Source: Alphaproteobacteria bacterium
Lineage (GTDB): Bacteria > Pseudomonadota > Alphaproteobacteria > Micavibrionales > Micavibrionaceae
Assembly: GCA_007117665.1 (NCBI GenBank)
Contig: SKGD01000108.1
Coordinates: forward strand, 1-32,536
Reading direction: 5' to 3'
Length of the DNA: 32,536 nt
A program made the position numbers and the translations under genes. The notes under the pieces are model-generated. The model worked only from the letters and a program-made list of their open reading frames with translations. It was not told where the DNA came from and made no database searches. Below, piece by piece: positions 22,848-32,420 of the stretch; position 1 is the stretch's first letter; each line of letters begins with the position of its first letter.

Positions 22848-25667
22848 ATGTCCGCACCACAAAACTCCCAGCCGCATGAGACGGCCAGACTCGCGATTTG
22901 CCTGCCCGATATTCCGGTTCTGGCGGTTAATAGCGCGTGCGCCGTCATCATGACCACCGATGGCGAAATCAAGACATTACCGCACGCCCAGGCGCAAATG
23001 ATCATTCACAAAAAGCCCGTTCTGGTTTGTCACCGCCCTTATACAAGGCAGCGTCTGGGGATGGACGATCTGTATGGCTTTGACTTGCTGGAGCTATTCG
23101 CCTTTGTGCATCCGGCGCGGTTTTGCGTACCGACCCCGGCCGGACTGGCGCGGACGCTGGGGGTTGCCGCCCCCGGCGATATCGAGGATTACCCCCCGAC
23201 AATGATAGAATGCGCGCAGGCCTTGCTGTCCGACCTTCAGAACGAGCCGCGCCGCCCCAAAAAAGTAGACCCGCTGGAAATCGCCAAAGTTATGGGGATA
23301 CAGGGCAAAGGCTGGGCATGGACGCCCTTTATTTGCGCAACGCTGGGAACGCCCTATAACCCGCAGGAGTCAGTCATATCAAAACCGGCGCTCAATGTGT
23401 GGAAAAACCTGCCGGAATGGAGCGAAACCGCCCCCGAACCGCCCCCGTCCCATTATCCGGTGACCCCCGCCGAAAGCCATGCGCGCCTGTCCGCGATGTT
23501 ATCAGCCGGGGACAAGCCGGTCGAACCGCGTCCCCAGCAAAGCGATTACGCCGCCCATATCTGCAAGGCTTTTGCCCCCAAGGACGAAGAAGACCACCCG
23601 CATATCGTGCTGGCCGAAGCCGGCACAGGCACAGGAAAAACACTGGGTTACCTTGCACCGGCAAGCGTCTGGGCGGAAAAAAATGACGGCAGCGTCTGGA
23701 TTTCGACCTATACGAAAAACCTCCAGCGCCAGATTGATGACGAGCTGGACAGGCTCTACCCGCACCCGGATGTCAAAAAAGCCAATGTGACCATCCGCAA
23801 GGGGCGGGAAAATTACCTGTGCCTGTTGAATTTCGAGGATATGGCGGCTGGCGCGGCGCTGGCGAAACACCCGGATCAAGTCATTGCCGCCGGTCTGATG
23901 GCGCGATGGATCGAACGCAGTGCTGACGGCGACCTGCAGGGCGGTGATTTTCCGGGCTGGCTGCCCGGTCTTTTAGGATGGAAATATACGCGCAACCTGT
24001 CCGATACGCGCGGCGAATGTATTTATGCGGCGTGCGACCATTACCACAAATGTTTTGTCGAGCGTAACATACGCCGCGCCCGGCATGCGTCAATCGTTGT
24101 TGCCAATCATGCGCTGGTGATGATCAAGGCCGCGATTGCCAACCCCGACGACCCGCTGCCGCAGCGTTTCGTGTTTGATGAAGGCCATCATTTGTTCGAT
24201 GCCGCCGACAGCGCCTTTGCCGGTCATCTGACCGCTCGCGAAACCCATGATTTGCGACGATGGATCAAAGGAGTCGAAGGCGGGCGTAAAAGCCGGGCGC
24301 GAGGGCTGAAACGCCGCCTTGAGGATCTGGTTGCCGGTGATGCCGAAGCTGAACAGATGCTGGAAGCGGTTTTACATGAATCCGCCTGCCTGACCGCGAC
24401 AGGATGGTCGCGGCGGCTCAAGGATAAAGCGCCGCAAGGCGCCACCGAGATTTTTCTGGCGCTGATTTACCAGCAAGTCATGGCGCGGGCGCAAGATCAT
24501 GACACCCCCTATTCGATCGAAACCGCCACCCATCCGCCTTTGCCGGCACTGACCGAAGCCGCGCAAAATTTACGCGACCGGCTGCGGGCGCTGCAAAAAC
24601 CGCTGCGGGCGCTGGTCAAAAACCTCCGCGACAAGCTGGCATCAAAGGCGACCACGCTGGACACCGACACACGCAGGCGCATCATATCTGTTACAGCCGC
24701 CCTTGAACGCCGCGCTGAACATACGCTGGCCGGGTGGATCGCTATGCTCGGCATACTGGAAACAGGCGGTGACACGCCGTCCGAATTTGTCGATTGGATG
24801 GCGATCGAACGAATCGAAGGCCGCGCCGTGGATGTCGGCATGTACCGCCACTGGATCGACCCGATGCAACCTTTTGCGAAATCCATCATGCCCTATGCCC
24901 ACGGGATCGCCATCACATCGGCAACATTGCGCGATGCCGCCGGTCATGATCATGCCGACACCCAACAGGACTGGCAAATCGCGCGCGTTCGCAGCGGCAC
25001 ACCTTATATGAGCGCCGCCCCGCATGAGATGACCCTGGACTCACCTTTTGATTATGCCGCCCGCACAAAAATTATCGTCATCAACGATGTGCAAAAGCAC
25101 GACATGGATCAGGTCGCCGCCTCTTATCGCGCCTTATTCATGGCGGCAGGCGGCGGGGCGCTGGGGTTATTTACCGCGATCCAGAGATTACGCGCGGTGC
25201 ATGACCGGATCGCCGTACCGCTGGAGCAAGAAGGCCTGCCGCTTTACGCCCAGCATATCGATAATATCGACACGGGAACGCTGGTCGATATGTTCCGCGA
25301 AGACACGCATGCCTGCCTGCTGGGGACGGATGCGGTACGGGACGGCGTTGATGTGCCGGGCGAATCACTGCGGCTTTTAGTGTATGACCGCGTGCCGTGG
25401 CCCCGCCCGACAATTCTGCACAAAGCGCGACGGCAGGCTTTTGGCGGGCGCAATTATGATGAAATGCTGGCACGCCTGAAATTGCGGCAGGCTTATGGCC
25501 GTCTGATCCGCAGCGCCCGTGACAAAGGCGTTTTTGTCATGCTGGATTCAATGTTGCCGACACGGCTTTGCAGCGCCTTCCCCGAAAACGTCACCGTGCA
25601 ACGGATCGGGCTGCATGATGCACTTGCGGAAATAACACGATTTTTTCTTGCACCCCCGCGCGAATGA
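22848..25667 (+). CDS. DinG/XPD-type ATP-dependent DNA helicase with long N-terminal region
   Basis: A 939-residue superfamily 2 helicase. Walker A is EAGTGTGKT (257-265), followed by STYTKNLQRQ. Four Cys at 325, 391, 396 and 402 are spaced as the [4Fe-4S] cluster ligands of the XPD/DinG group, and DEGHH at 444-448 is the DEAH-type Walker B. Near the end, TDAVRDGVDVPGESLRLL and RQAYGRLIRS are helicase motifs V and VI. These enzymes unwind DNA 5' to 3' and help with R-loops, replication conflicts or damage; the exact role here is not known. The first ~240 residues, with FDLLELFAFVHPARFCVPTP at 78-97, are not part of the helicase core and lack obvious exonuclease motifs. The gene sits between mscS and pabB, 18 bp before the latter. 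Confidence 0.9.
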   Translation: MSAPQNSQPHETARLAICLPDIPVLAVNSACAVIMTTDGEIKTLPHAQAQMIIHKKPVLVCHRPYTRQRLGMDDLYGFDLLELFAFVHPARFCVPTPAGLARTLGVAAPGDIEDYPPTMIECAQALLSDLQNEPRRPKKVDPLEIAKVMGIQGKGWAWTPFICATLGTPYNPQESVISKPALNVWKNLPEWSETAPEPPPSHYPVTPAESHARLSAMLSAGDKPVEPRPQQSDYAAHICKAFAPKDEEDHPHIVLAEAGTGTGKTLGYLAPASVWAEKNDGSVWISTYTKNLQRQIDDELDRLYPHPDVKKANVTIRKGRENYLCLLNFEDMAAGAALAKHPDQVIAAGLMARWIERSADGDLQGGDFPGWLPGLLGWKYTRNLSDTRGECIYAACDHYHKCFVERNIRRARHASIVVANHALVMIKAAIANPDDPLPQRFVFDEGHHLFDAADSAFAGHLTARETHDLRRWIKGVEGGRKSRARGLKRRLEDLVAGDAEAEQMLEAVLHESACLTATGWSRRLKDKAPQGATEIFLALIYQQVMARAQDHDTPYSIETATHPPLPALTEAAQNLRDRLRALQKPLRALVKNLRDKLASKATTLDTDTRRRIISVTAALERRAEHTLAGWIAMLGILETGGDTPSEFVDWMAIERIEGRAVDVGMYRHWIDPMQPFAKSIMPYAHGIAITSATLRDAAGHDHADTQQDWQIARVRSGTPYMSAAPHEMTLDSPFDYAARTKIIVINDVQKHDMDQVAASYRALFMAAGGGALGLFTAIQRLRAVHDRIAVPLEQEGLPLYAQHIDNIDTGTLVDMFREDTHACLLGTDAVRDGVDVPGESLRLLVYDRVPWPRPTILHKARRQAFGGRNYDEMLARLKLRQAYGRLIRSARDKGVFVMLDSMLPTRLCSAFPENVTVQRIGLHDALAEITRFFLAPPRE

Positions 25668-25685
25668 CGCGTATATCTCTTTTCC

Positions 25686-27116
25686 ATGAACAGGCTTTAT
25701 ACATATCCGGTTTTCGGCGCACAGGATCCGGCGAAAATTTTCGCCCCCCTGAGCACGACCCCCTATAGCCTGTTTTTCGACAGCGCCGATTCCGGCCATG
25801 CGCTGAGCCGTTACAGCTATATTGCCTATGCCCCGTTTGAAATGATCGAGTCGAAAAACGGGCATGTGACGGTCACCAACCGGACGCAGCAATTATCATT
25901 CATCAGCAACCCGTTCGATGTCATCCGCAACCGGATGGAAACTTACGAGCCCGTTTTTCAGGCACGTGATGACCTGCCACCCTTTCAGGGCGGCGCCGCC
26001 GGTTTTTTCGGTTATGATCTGGGGCGTGATCTGGAAACCATCACCCCGCATGCCACAGACAATCCTGACATGCCGGATATGGCTGTCGGGCTTTATGATC
26101 GGGTTTTTGTTTATGACCATGAAAAAAAATCGGCTTTTTTGATCGTCCATGCCGCGCATGAAAAAGACGCCAAAGAGAAATACGCCCATTTTGAAAAGCT
26201 GATCTCATCCGGCCACGGCTACCGTCACAAGCCTTTGCCGGACGCGAAACTTGACTGGTCGTCGTCGCACACCGCCAAAAGCTATCGTGATGATGTGCAA
26301 ACCATCATCGATTATATTTATGCTGGTGATATTTTTCAGGCCAATTTGTCGCAACGTTTTGATGCAGCGTTACCCCGCGATTTTGCGCCTTATGCGCATT
26401 ACCTGAATTTGCGGGCGGTTAATCCGGCACCATTTGCGTCTTTCATGAATTTCGGCAATGTCATTTTGGCATCGGCCTCGCCGGAACGATTCCTGCAGAT
26501 CGGGGCGGGACGCCGCGTTGAAACAAGGCCGATCAAAGGCACTCACAAGCGTGCCGAATCACCCGACATGGACGCGCTGTACCGTGAAAAACTTCTGACC
26601 AGCGTCAAGGATCGTGCCGAAAATGTCATGATTGTTGATTTGCTGCGGAATGATATTTCAAAAGTCTGCGAAGATTTCTCGGTTCATGTCGATCAACTTT
26701 GCGGCGTCGAGAGCTTTGCCGGGCTTCATCATCTGGTCAGCATCATCAAAGGCACATTGCGCGCGGATTATCATCCTGCCGATCTGATGGCGGCCTGTTT
26801 TCCGGGCGGGTCAATCACCGGCGCGCCAAAAATCCGTGCCATGGAGATTATCGAGACATTGGAAAAAACCCGGCGCGGCGCTTATTGCGGGGCGATGGGC
26901 TATATCGGTTTTAACGGCATGATGGACACGAACATCACGATCCGCACGCTGGTTTATCAGGGACAAAAAGTCAGCTTTCAGGCCGGTGGCGGCATTACCG
27001 CCCAGTCCGACCCCGAAGCCGAATATCAGGAAACATTGACCAAAGCGCAGGCTATTTTCAAAAGCTTTGCGCCCAAATCCCAATATCACGACATATATGA
27101 GGAATACGTCGCATGA
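25686..27116 (+). CDS. pabB: Aminodeoxychorismate synthase component I
   Basis: Converts chorismate and ammonia to 4-amino-4-deoxychorismate, the first step of p-aminobenzoate and folate synthesis. The 476-residue protein is of the chorismate-utilising family: GDIFQANLSQRF, RPIKGTHKR with K284 at the position where PabB uses a catalytic Lys (PIKGT, in place of PIAGT of anthranilate synthase), VMIVDLLRNDISKVC, and the C-terminal FPGGSITGAPKIRAMEII. The PIKGT motif and the adjacent pabA/pabC genes support PabB over TrpE. Its stop overlaps the pabA start (ATGA), so the two subunits are probably made in step. Confidence 0.94.
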   Translation: MNRLYTYPVFGAQDPAKIFAPLSTTPYSLFFDSADSGHALSRYSYIAYAPFEMIESKNGHVTVTNRTQQLSFISNPFDVIRNRMETYEPVFQARDDLPPFQGGAAGFFGYDLGRDLETITPHATDNPDMPDMAVGLYDRVFVYDHEKKSAFLIVHAAHEKDAKEKYAHFEKLISSGHGYRHKPLPDAKLDWSSSHTAKSYRDDVQTIIDYIYAGDIFQANLSQRFDAALPRDFAPYAHYLNLRAVNPAPFASFMNFGNVILASASPERFLQIGAGRRVETRPIKGTHKRAESPDMDALYREKLLTSVKDRAENVMIVDLLRNDISKVCEDFSVHVDQLCGVESFAGLHHLVSIIKGTLRADYHPADLMAACFPGGSITGAPKIRAMEIIETLEKTRRGAYCGAMGYIGFNGMMDTNITIRTLVYQGQKVSFQAGGGITAQSDPEAEYQETLTKAQAIFKSFAPKSQYHDIYEEYVA

Positions 27117-27721
27117 TTTTGCTGATCGATAATTATGATTCCTTTGTCTATAATTTGTCGCGTTATATCGGGCGACTGGGGCGTGAACGAAAAGTCGTCC
27201 GCAATAACGAGATCACGCTGGACGACATTTCGGCGATGGCGCCGGATGCGATTATCCTGTCGCCCGGCCCCCGCACCCCCAAAGAAGCCGGTATTTGTAA
27301 CCAGTTAATTCAGGCCTTTTACAAACGCACGCCGATTTTGGGCATTTGCCTTGGCCATCAATGTATTGGCGAATCATTCGGTGGGCGAACTGTGCGCGCG
27401 CCGGAGCCTGTGCATGGCCGCACAAGCATGATCCAGCATGATGCGGGGGATCTGTTTATCGGGCTTCCCAACCCGATGGAAGGCACACGTTATCATTCCC
27501 TGATTATCGAGCTTGCCGCCAATTCCCCGCTGGACATCACCGCCCGCACCGAGGATGACGATATTATCATGGGATTGCGGCATCGGGATTATCCGCTTTA
27601 CGGGCTGCAATTTCATCCTGAATCGATTTTGACGCCTTATGGGCTGGACATTATCCGCAATTTTATGATGGTCGCCGATCGCTGGAACGAACGCGCCCAT
27701 AAATCCGGTCTGACCGCATGA
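27113..27721 (+). CDS. pabA: Aminodeoxychorismate synthase glutaminase component
   Basis: Class I glutamine amidotransferase, 202 residues, releasing ammonia from glutamine for PabB. Nucleophile Cys79 in GICLGHQCIGESFGG and the His168/Glu170 pair in QFHPES complete the triad. The first residues MILLIDNYDSFVYNL are typical of the PabA/TrpG group; a dual role in tryptophan synthesis cannot be ruled out from sequence, but no trp gene is present. ATGA overlaps join it to pabB upstream and to pabC downstream. Confidence 0.95.
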   Translation: MILLIDNYDSFVYNLSRYIGRLGRERKVVRNNEITLDDISAMAPDAIILSPGPRTPKEAGICNQLIQAFYKRTPILGICLGHQCIGESFGGRTVRAPEPVHGRTSMIQHDAGDLFIGLPNPMEGTRYHSLIIELAANSPLDITARTEDDDIIMGLRHRDYPLYGLQFHPESILTPYGLDIIRNFMMVADRWNERAHKSGLTA

Positions 27722-28521
27722 AGAACCATCCCGTTATCTGGCTTGATGGCCGTTTTCAACCTGCATCCGGTGCGCTTGTGCCGCATGATGATGCGGGATA
27801 TCTGCGCGGGCTGGGGGTTTTTGACACGATGAAAGGCGCAAACGGTCAGGCCGTAAACGCCAAAGAACATCTGGAAAGACTGCAAAATCATTGCCGGATG
27901 GTGCTGCTGCACGACCCGGCGCTGGATATTGACGCGCTGGCCGCGACCGCGCAAAGGCTGCTGGTGAAAAACGGCCTGACCGAAGGTTATGCGCGTATCC
28001 GCACGCAAATCACCGCCGGGCGTGTCACGGAAATGTTTGGAAAGCCGCAAAATCCGATCATCATGATGATGGCGGTGCGTGCCGATATCCCGCCAACGCC
28101 CCAACCCGTATCATTGCAAATTATTGCCGATGCGCCGCGGATCGCCCGTTGCCGCTATGAAAATTGCAAGCGTCTCGATTATACACGCTCTTATCTGGCA
28201 AAACATCTGGCTGTGCAGGCCGGGGCGGATGATGCGCTGATCACCAATACGGACGGCAATATGGCCTGTGCCACGACCAGCAACCTGTTCATCGTCGAAG
28301 GCGGCAAGCTGGTCACTCCACCCCTGACCGACGGCGTGCTGGACGGCATCACACGGCGCAGCATGATCGCAACATATCACGCCAGTGAAGAAAGTATTTC
28401 CGAAACGCGCCTGATGAAAGCCGAGGGTGTTTTACTGACCAACAGCATTTTAGGGCTGCGCCCCGTCAAAAGCATCAATGGGACGGCTTTTGCCGTGCCC
28501 CCCGACAAATTTCTGAAATAA
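27718..28521 (+). CDS. pabC: Class IV aminotransferase, probable aminodeoxychorismate lyase
   Basis: PLP-dependent fold-type IV enzyme, 267 residues, that would split aminodeoxychorismate into p-aminobenzoate and pyruvate. Seen: the GVFDTMK opening, RIRTQIT, the PLP Lys151 in CKRLDYTRSYLAKHLA, and TSNLFIVEGGKLVTPPLTDGVLDGITR. Class IV sequences alone do not separate this lyase from branched-chain or D-amino-acid aminotransferases; the ATGA overlap with pabA is the main reason for the call. It converges on the HMG-CoA lyase gene with a 29-bp gap. Confidence 0.85.
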   Translation: MKNHPVIWLDGRFQPASGALVPHDDAGYLRGLGVFDTMKGANGQAVNAKEHLERLQNHCRMVLLHDPALDIDALAATAQRLLVKNGLTEGYARIRTQITAGRVTEMFGKPQNPIIMMMAVRADIPPTPQPVSLQIIADAPRIARCRYENCKRLDYTRSYLAKHLAVQAGADDALITNTDGNMACATTSNLFIVEGGKLVTPPLTDGVLDGITRRSMIATYHASEESISETRLMKAEGVLLTNSILGLRPVKSINGTAFAVPPDKFLK

Positions 28522-28550
28522 ACTCCACACAATGCAAGCAACGAAATAGA

Positions 28551-29453
28551 TCAGGGCGCGAGCGCGTGCGCGACTTTTGATGATGGCTTGCGGTCGAGAT
28601 GACCGGCAATATACCACGCCGCATCAATTAGTTTTTTTATATCAACGCCGGTTTCAATCCCCATACCGTGCAGCATGTAAAGCACGTCTTCCGTTGCCAC
28701 ATTACCTGATGCGCCTTTGGCATAAGGGCACCCCCCCAGACCGGCGACCGATGAATCAATCACCCCGATCCCCATTTCCAGCCCCTTGTAAATATTCACA
28801 AGCGCCTGACCGTATGTGTCATGGCAATGCAACGCCAGCGCCGATAAGGGTACTTTTTCACTGACCGCGCGCAGCATATCACCGATAATATTCGGCGTAC
28901 CGACCCCGATCGTATCGCCCAGAGAAATCTCGTAACACCCCATATCATACAGGCTGCGCGCGACATCAGCCACCGCATCCGGCGCGACAGCACCTTCATA
29001 CGGACACCCGGCAACACAGGACACATAACCGCGCACAGCGATACCCGCACCACGCGCCATCTCTATCACAGGCACAAAACGCTGCAGGCTTTCGGCAATG
29101 CTGCAATTAATATTTTTGCTGCTAAAGCTTTCAGATGCTGCTGCGAAAACAGCCACTTCTCCGACCCCGGATGCCAGCGCGCCCGCCATGCCTTTTTCAT
29201 TCGGCACCAGCGCCGGATAAGAGACACCTTCCCTGCGTTTTATACCTGTCATCACCGCCGCCGCATCGGCCATTTGCGGCACCCATTTTGGCGAAACGAA
29301 AGACGCCGATTCAATATGGCGCAACCCCGCATCCGCCAACTTCTCAATCAGCGTAATTTTGACATCCGCCGGCACAAGCTGCTTTTCATTCTGCAGCCCG
29401 TCCCGCGGCCCGACCTCATAGATTTTGACAATAGACGGCAGCATATCAGACAA
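28551..29453 (-). CDS. liuE: Hydroxymethylglutaryl-CoA lyase
   Basis: Splits HMG-CoA into acetyl-CoA and acetoacetate, the last step of leucine breakdown. 300 residues, TIM-barrel of the HMGL-like family. [11 protein letters not shown] (13-23) carries the active-site Arg17 and Asp18; H209 and H211 in LHCHDTYG are metal ligands; [19 protein letters not shown] (239-257) contains the catalytic Cys242. The signature separates it from isopropylmalate and homocitrate synthases. The frame starts with TTG at 29453, with AGGGA 9 bases upstream; an ATG three codons later (29444) is possible but has no ribosome site. It follows the exporter gene on the same strand (86-bp gap). Confidence 0.94.
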   Translation of the reverse strand: MSDMLPSIVKIYEVGPRDGLQNEKQLVPADVKITLIEKLADAGLRHIESASFVSPKWVPQMADAAAVMTGIKRREGVSYPALVPNEKGMAGALASGVGEVAVFAAASESFSSKNINCSIAESLQRFVPVIEMARGAGIAVRGYVSCVAGCPYEGAVAPDAVADVARSLYDMGCYEISLGDTIGVGTPNIIGDMLRAVSEKVPLSALALHCHDTYGQALVNIYKGLEMGIGVIDSSVAGLGGCPYAKGASGNVATEDVLYMLHGMGIETGVDIKKLIDAAWYIAGHLDRKPSSKVAHALAP

Positions 29454-29539
29454 CGTAAGTGATCCCTTTCAAAACCAATAACCCTGACTTTATATCATTT
29501 GGCGGATTATCATTATAAGAAAACACAGAGAACACTTTA

Positions 29540-30436
29540 TTATCTGCGTCGCAATAAACGATTTAGCTCATTATAACCTGCGACTACTTTTTCTTTCGAT
29601 GCAATCAAAGGTCCTATAACAATAAGCATTGTCGCAAACAAAATACCGGCTGTCGCCATAGCTTTCGCGAAGGCTATCAATAAGAAAGTAGAGATCAAGG
29701 GTGTAAAATAAGAAGCCACACCTAATATTTGGATATGGCCTTTTTTCATCGCCGAATCCCAAAGAAAGTACCCAAGACTGGCCACTACTCCCATCAATAA
29801 AACAAATGGCGCCTGCCCCCAATCAACATAATCAAAACGCTCGGTTGAAAGGGAGATCGCAAACAGGATCAGACCGCTAAATAGAAAAGAAACCGGTACG
29901 GTGTTACCAGTATAAGACGGCACAAAACGTGTCAAAACTGAGTATCCCGCCCATATCACAGCCGCAAAAAGAGCAAGGATATGGCCAAAAGCAACATCCC
30001 CGAACAATTGATCCGGCCTTGACAAAAGAATAACAACGCCCGAAAAACCAGCCAAAGCCCCTACCAAATGATGCGGGCGAAATCCGCTATCTTTGAGAAA
30101 TGAACTAAAAACAACGACCAAAACAGGCCACAAATAATTAATCAGGGAGGCCTCCACAACGGGGACAGTCCCCAATGAGAAGAAATAGAGGGCGCGATAC
30201 CCCCCAATACCAACCACACAAAAAACGATCACCCACCAGGGAATAGCAAAATGAGCACGAATATCTTCCCGAAATAAAAGCCATTTGACAAAAAAGACAA
30301 AAAAACCGGTCAAGCTTGTCAATGCCGCCAACATGAAGGGAGGAAAAGTATCACAAAACGTAAAGAGCAAGGCTGTCGAAGACCAAAATAAAATGGCCAG
30401 TAAACCATTAAGATTTGCGCGCGCCACACTTGTCAT
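29540..30436 (-). CDS. DMT/EamA-family exporter, YddG-like
   Basis: A 298-residue inner-membrane protein with about ten hydrophobic helices in two EamA halves. Segments such as SLINYLWPVLVVVFSS and GVASYFTPLIST resemble the amino-acid exporter YddG, which effluxes aromatic amino acids and analogues; the true substrate here is unknown. Its start overlaps the stop of the carboxylase gene (ATGA), so it is translationally tied to leucine breakdown. It is noticeably A+T-richer than that gene (22 G+C of 60 in 29581-29640 against 39 of 60 in 31921-31980), suggesting transfer. A role in exporting leucine or pathway intermediates is an inference. Confidence 0.85.
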   Translation of the reverse strand: MTSVARANLNGLLAILFWSSTALLFTFCDTFPPFMLAALTSLTGFFVFFVKWLLFREDIRAHFAIPWWVIVFCVVGIGGYRALYFFSLGTVPVVEASLINYLWPVLVVVFSSFLKDSGFRPHHLVGALAGFSGVVILLSRPDQLFGDVAFGHILALFAAVIWAGYSVLTRFVPSYTGNTVPVSFLFSGLILFAISLSTERFDYVDWGQAPFVLLMGVVASLGYFLWDSAMKKGHIQILGVASYFTPLISTFLLIAFAKAMATAGILFATMLIVIGPLIASKEKVVAGYNELNRLLRRR

Positions 30437-32409
30437 GCTTCTGAATCTTTTATTGAAACAAGCAGCGCACCGTCGGCGACCTGATCATTTACCGCCACCG
30501 GCAATTCATCAACCACCCCCGCACAGCCTGCGCGAATGGTCATTTCCATTTTCATGGCTTCCATGATCAAAAGCGGCTGGTCTTTTTCAACATGATCGCC
30601 CTGCCTGACCATAACATCAATGATGCGCCCCGGCATCGGGGTTGTAATGCGCCCTTCGCCGGCGGCGCCATCATCATCCGCGCCATGCACAAAACAGTGC
30701 AGCATAACAACCCGCCCCGCGCGCAAAACCGACAACTCATCACCATGTGGCAAAAATGCTGCGCTTATATCGCGCCCGTCAAATAAAACCCGCACAAAAG
30801 CGCCTTGTCCGCCACGCCATGAAATGTTGTGCGTATGGCCGTTATAATCCAGTTCAAAATCGGTTCCTTTCGCGGCAAAGCGCGCATCAAAACGAGTCCC
30901 CCGGCACAAAAATGACATACGGCGAAACGGTGTCGCGCCATCCATGCGCCAGCTATCCGGCAACGACCACGGATCATCGGGCGACAGCTCATCCGCTCCG
31001 GCCACGCCGAAATAAATACAGGCCAGCGCCAGATCCTCGGCATGTGGCAAGCCGTAATCATCCGGGATCAAAAAGCTTTCATGCCGGGCGATAAAGTCCG
31101 TATCAACATCGCCATTGATAAAATCATGCTGCGCGAAGACGCGGGTCAGGAATTCATGATTATTATTCAGTCCGGCAATCGCGATTCCCTGCAAGGCATG
31201 CTGCATTTGTTCGATTGCCGCGCTGCGATTATCCCCATGCACAATTAATTTGGCAATCATCGGGTCATAATGGATGCTGACAGTGTCGCCGGCTTCGACG
31301 CCGCTGTCGATTCGCGCATGATCGGGCATGACAAACGCCTCGACCCGCCCGGTTTGCGGCAAAAATCCCTGCGCCGGATCTTCGGCATAAAGACGCACTT
31401 CAAACGCATGACCGCGCAGCATAATATCTTTTTGCTGCAACGGAATTTCCTCGCCATAGGCCACGCGCAACTGCCATTCCACAAGATCCAGCCCCGTGAC
31501 CATTTCCGTCACCGGATGTTCGACCTGCAGGCGCGTATTCATCTCCATAAAGAAAAAATCCTGCGTTTTGCCGTCCATGATGAACTCGATCGTTCCGGCA
31601 TTTTCGTATTTCAACGCCTTGACTGCTTTGATCGCCGCCGCGCCCAGCGCATCGCGCACATCATCGCGCAAGCCCGGTGCGGGGGCTTCCTCGACGACTT
31701 TTTGATGGCGGCGCTGCAACGAACAATCGCGCTCAAACAAATGCACGGCATTGCCTTTGGAATCACCGAAAACCTGCACCTCGACATGGCGCGGACACGC
31801 AATATATTTTTCAATCAAAACACGGTCATTGCCGAAACTTGCGCTGGCCTCGCGTTGACAGCTTTGCAGCATCCCGGAAAACTCTTTTGCATCCCTCACC
31901 AGCCGCATGCCCTTGCCGCCACCGCCGGCAACCGCCTTGATCAGCACAGGATAACCAATATCCGCCGCCGCTGCGGCCAGTGTTTTTTCATCCTGCGCCG
32001 CGCCGCGATAACCCGGCACAACAGGCACACCGGCTTTCTCCATAATATCCTTGGCTTTATCCTTCAGCCCCATCGCGTCAATGGCCGCGGCTGAAGGGCC
32101 GATAAACTTGATGCCTGCCTTGGCGCAGGCACGCGCAAAATCAGTATTTTCCGATAAAAATCCGTAGCCCGGATGCACCGCCTCGGCGCCGGTATCGCGC
32201 GCAGCCTTTAAAATCGCGTCCGCCCTGAGATAAGACTCGGACGCCGCCGTCCCGCCGATACAAACAGCTTCATCCGCCATCCGCACATGCAGCGCGCCGC
32301 GATCCGCCTCAGAATAAACAGCCACCGTTTGAATACCAAGATGGCGCGCTGTTTTTATAACCCTGCACGCAATCTCGCCCCTGTTCGCTATCAGAATTTT
32401 CCTGAACAT
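30433..32409 (-). CDS. liuD: Methylcrotonyl-CoA carboxylase, biotin-carrying alpha subunit
   Basis: Carboxylates its own biotin with ATP and bicarbonate for transfer to 3-methylcrotonyl-CoA by the beta subunit, the fourth step of leucine breakdown. 658 residues from the ATG at 32409. Order: biotin carboxylase N-domain (MFRKILIANRGEIACRVI), ATP-grasp with GGGGKGMRLV and EMNTRLQVEHPVTEMV, BT domain, then the biotinyl domain with Lys620 in EAMKMEM. Acetyl-CoA and propionyl-CoA carboxylase alpha chains look alike; the HMG-CoA lyase downstream favours the leucine enzyme. The frame opens 40 codons further upstream, but those codons are repeat-derived (RAEWMKTVSFDP again); the repeat ends 11 bp before the ATG and no ribosome site is visible, so expression may be altered. 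Confidence 0.92.
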   Translation of the reverse strand: MFRKILIANRGEIACRVIKTARHLGIQTVAVYSEADRGALHVRMADEAVCIGGTAASESYLRADAILKAARDTGAEAVHPGYGFLSENTDFARACAKAGIKFIGPSAAAIDAMGLKDKAKDIMEKAGVPVVPGYRGAAQDEKTLAAAAADIGYPVLIKAVAGGGGKGMRLVRDAKEFSGMLQSCQREASASFGNDRVLIEKYIACPRHVEVQVFGDSKGNAVHLFERDCSLQRRHQKVVEEAPAPGLRDDVRDALGAAAIKAVKALKYENAGTIEFIMDGKTQDFFFMEMNTRLQVEHPVTEMVTGLDLVEWQLRVAYGEEIPLQQKDIMLRGHAFEVRLYAEDPAQGFLPQTGRVEAFVMPDHARIDSGVEAGDTVSIHYDPMIAKLIVHGDNRSAAIEQMQHALQGIAIAGLNNNHEFLTRVFAQHDFINGDVDTDFIARHESFLIPDDYGLPHAEDLALACIYFGVAGADELSPDDPWSLPDSWRMDGATPFRRMSFLCRGTRFDARFAAKGTDFELDYNGHTHNISWRGGQGAFVRVLFDGRDISAAFLPHGDELSVLRAGRVVMLHCFVHGADDDGAAGEGRITTPMPGRIIDVMVRQGDHVEKDQPLLIMEAMKMEMTIRAGCAGVVDELPVAVNDQVADGALLVSIKDSEA

Positions 32410-32420
32410 GGTTGGTATTC

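Noticed and set aside
31270-32094. 274-residue plus-strand ORF
   Set aside because: Antisense shadow of the carboxylase alpha gene, whose ATP-grasp motifs are complete.
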